Source of the DNA: an uncultured Flavobacteriaceae bacterium
Lineage (GTDB): Bacteria; Bacteroidota; Bacteroidia; Flavobacteriales; Flavobacteriaceae
Direction of reading: 5' to 3'
Assembly (NCBI GenBank): GCA_947500385.1
Contig: CANMSA010000001.1
Coordinates: forward strand, 186,001 to 250,000
DNA: 64,000 bases
Of this stretch, positions 62,605-64,000 are shown piece by piece. The notes under the pieces are model-generated. The model was not told the DNA's origin. It did not search any database and saw nothing but the letters and a program-made list of their open reading frames with translations. The stretch's first letter is position 1, and each line of letters starts with the position of its first letter. The position numbers were made by a program, and so were the translations under genes.

Positions 62605-63291
62605 ATGAAGGCGTTCCACTTTTTTAGCTACGCGCTCATTCTTTTACTCCTTACCGCACTCAAGCCGACCGAGGCCTGTGAGTATGCCGGTTCGAATATC
62701 ACGTTTGTAAAGACCCAGACCGAAAAGGCCCTTTCAAAAGACGATTTGAACCTAACACGTTACCATGCCTACAAGGCCCTCAACGCTATCGAAAAGTCAA
62801 AACAGCAAATGGAAGACTGTGGTTGCGACTATGCCAGTATTGGTATTGAAGAAAGTGAATATCTATTAAAACGTGCTACCAAAGTAAGTGCCATTCAAGA
62901 TGCTAAAGCCCTTTTAAAAAGAGTATTAACACATATTGACGAGAGCATTTCCGCCCTAGAAAACCACCACGAGCACGTCAGCACAGCGGCTAAGGACGAT
63001 CTTGCTATGAATATTGCCGATAGCAACGGTCAAAAGGGGCTGGCGTCAAAACCGAAGCATACCTTTCTAAAAAATAAGATTGACACCGCCTTGGAAAAAT
63101 ATCGGGTATCCATGGCCAAGGTGGTAGAAACAATCGATTGTAAAGAAGCAAAGGCATTTGCAGAAAGAATATACCAAGAGTGCGAAAAAGAGCTGCTGAC
63201 CCCTAATTTGTCGGAGGGACGAAAATACTACAACCTACAAACGCAAAAAATAACGGCCGAGGCGCTCCAAAACATAGGCGATTGCAAATAG
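62605..63291 (+). CDS. Secreted helical protein of unknown function
   Basis: This 228-residue protein has a signal peptide (MKAFHFFSYALILLLLTALKP region) and is almost fully helical, with six cysteines in the mature part (EACEYAG, DCGCDYA, IDCKEA, YQECEKE, GDCK). Helices such as TQTEKALSKDDLNLTRYHAYKALNAIEKSKQQ resemble exported coiled-coil proteins. I do not recognise a family. It has a -7 box upstream and is monocistronic; the next gene converges. Confidence 0.6.
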   Translation: MKAFHFFSYALILLLLTALKPTEACEYAGSNITFVKTQTEKALSKDDLNLTRYHAYKALNAIEKSKQQMEDCGCDYASIGIEESEYLLKRATKVSAIQDAKALLKRVLTHIDESISALENHHEHVSTAAKDDLAMNIADSNGQKGLASKPKHTFLKNKIDTALEKYRVSMAKVVETIDCKEAKAFAERIYQECEKELLTPNLSEGRKYYNLQTQKITAEALQNIGDCK

Positions 63292-63322
63292 CGTACGCTG
63301 CCCAAAATAGCTAGGATACTTC

Positions 63323-64000
63323 CTATTTACTCGCAAATAGCTTTACATCGCCATCGGTAACCTCTTTACCCCCCAAAATAATAAGTCTTTCAACAACATT
63401 CCGCAGTTCCCGTATGTTCCCGGTCCAATCATATCCCTGCAAAAGTTTGACCGCCTCGTCTGAGAACATCTTAGGCGCAATACCTTGTTCGGAGGTAATC
63501 TTTTTTGAAAAGTGTGCAATGAGTGCAGGAATATCGTTTCTTCGGTCATTCAGCGCCGGTACTTTAATCAAGATGACCGCCAGCCGATGGTACAGGTCTT
63601 CTCGAAACTTGCCATCGGCGATTTCTTTTTTTAAATCTTTATTGGTCGCGGCAATGACCCGAACGTTGACTTTGATATCTTTATCGGAACCGACCCTGGA
63701 AATTTTACTCTCCTGCAATGCGCGTAGCACCTTGGCCTGTGCCGACAGGCTCATATCGCCAATTTCATCAAGAAAAATAGTGCCCTTATTTGCCGCTTCG
63801 AACTTCCCCGCCCGGTCTTTGACCGCCGAGGTAAAAGCCCCTTTTACATGACCGAACAACTCACTCTCTATCAGCTCCGAGGGAATTGCGGCACAATTCA
63901 CTTCTATAAAGGGTGCACTGCTACGTGGACTTTTCTGATGCAGCCAATGAGCGACCAGTTCCTTCCCTGTGCCGTTTGAACCTGTAATAAGCACTCTGGC
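63323..64000 (-). CDS. Sigma-54-dependent AAA+ activator, C-terminal part (partial)
   Basis: The gene continues past the window's right edge, so the N-terminal receiver or sensing domain is not seen. The visible part is the sigma-54 interaction AAA+ domain with Walker A GSNGTGKE, the loop GAFTSA (canonical GAFTGA with Gly to Ser), Walker [11 protein letters not shown] and sensor R-finger region. It ends at GDVKLFASK right after the AAA+ lid, with no helix-turn-helix domain. Such activators can work from solution without site-specific DNA binding. It is a candidate partner for the sigma-54-like hsp20 promoter. Confidence 0.85.
   Translation of the reverse strand, partial: ARVLITGSNGTGKELVAHWLHQKSPRSSAPFIEVNCAAIPSELIESELFGHVKGAFTSAVKDRAGKFEAANKGTIFLDEIGDMSLSAQAKVLRALQESKISRVGSDKDIKVNVRVIAATNKDLKKEIADGKFREDLYHRLAVILIKVPALNDRRNDIPALIAHFSKKITSEQGIAPKMFSDEAVKLLQGYDWTGNIRELRNVVERLIILGGKEVTDGDVKLFASK

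Noticed and set aside
1-64000. CRISPR arrays, tRNA/rRNA genes, insertion sequences, prophage genes, restriction-modification or toxin-antitoxin genes
   Set aside because: Looked for and not seen; no regularly spaced repeats, transposase or integrase motifs, or conserved RNA-gene sequences.

Overview
This 64 kb window is chromosomal DNA of a member of the Bacteroidota, very probably a marine Flavobacteriaceae (Maribacter/Zobellia/Muricauda-like; genus not determined). The evidence is type B type IX secretion (T9SS) sorting domains, TonB-dependent receptors, HmuY, imelysin and DUF4856 lipoproteins, the N-terminally extended NusB, and promoters of the Bacteroidota type (TAnnTTTG at -7, TTTG about 19 bp upstream). 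I found no tRNA, rRNA, CRISPR array, insertion sequence or prophage. Both ends cut genes: an ABC-2 permease on the left and a sigma-54 AAA+ regulator on the right.

Layout. 1-8.1 kb: permease end, three tandem T9SS type B surface proteins, uvrB. 8.1-19.3 kb: mostly housekeeping genes (hsp20, sucC, lysA, guaB) mixed with small orphan proteins, including two neighbouring proteins that share a domain. 19.4-27.2 kb: an iron locus reading leftward (DUF4856 lipoprotein, imelysin, HTTM membrane protein, TonB receptor, haem-binding protein), with ferritin and a previously uncalled 45-residue Cys/Lys-rich protein upstream. 27.3-36.3 kb: a divergent haem-acquisition island. Its left arm holds a HmuR-like receptor, HmuY and a Cys-motif protein. 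Its right arm holds a DUF6607-like protein, a secreted ankyrin protein, a DUF2271 protein, a PepSY-flavoreductase fusion, a second Cys-motif protein and a possible 33-residue peptide. Similar AT-rich boxes lie upstream of the iron genes in both loci and suggest shared control by a Fur-like regulator. 36.2-56.5 kb: metabolism and housekeeping (HMG-CoA lyase, LysE, pyrD, pepT, yajC, nusB, an ABC exporter, M14 peptidase, acyltransferase, peroxiredoxin, cold-shock protein). 56.5-59 kb: a 0.9 kb stretch with no long gene of its own carries three very small membrane-peptide genes that align without gaps and share an Asn in the membrane segment, next to an S8-protease lipoprotein. 59-64 kb: a cyclophilin-FKBP fusion, an M28 peptidase/PPK2 pair, an orphan secreted helical protein and the sigma-54 regulator.

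Most noteworthy are the three-member family of membrane micropeptides (56.7-57.3 kb), the 45-residue Cys/Lys-rich protein with its iron-box-like promoter (26.5 kb), the haem island with paired Cys-motif proteins, and the hsp20 control region, which has a sigma-54-like promoter preceded by three palindromes. All functions come from reading the sequence. No database search was run.
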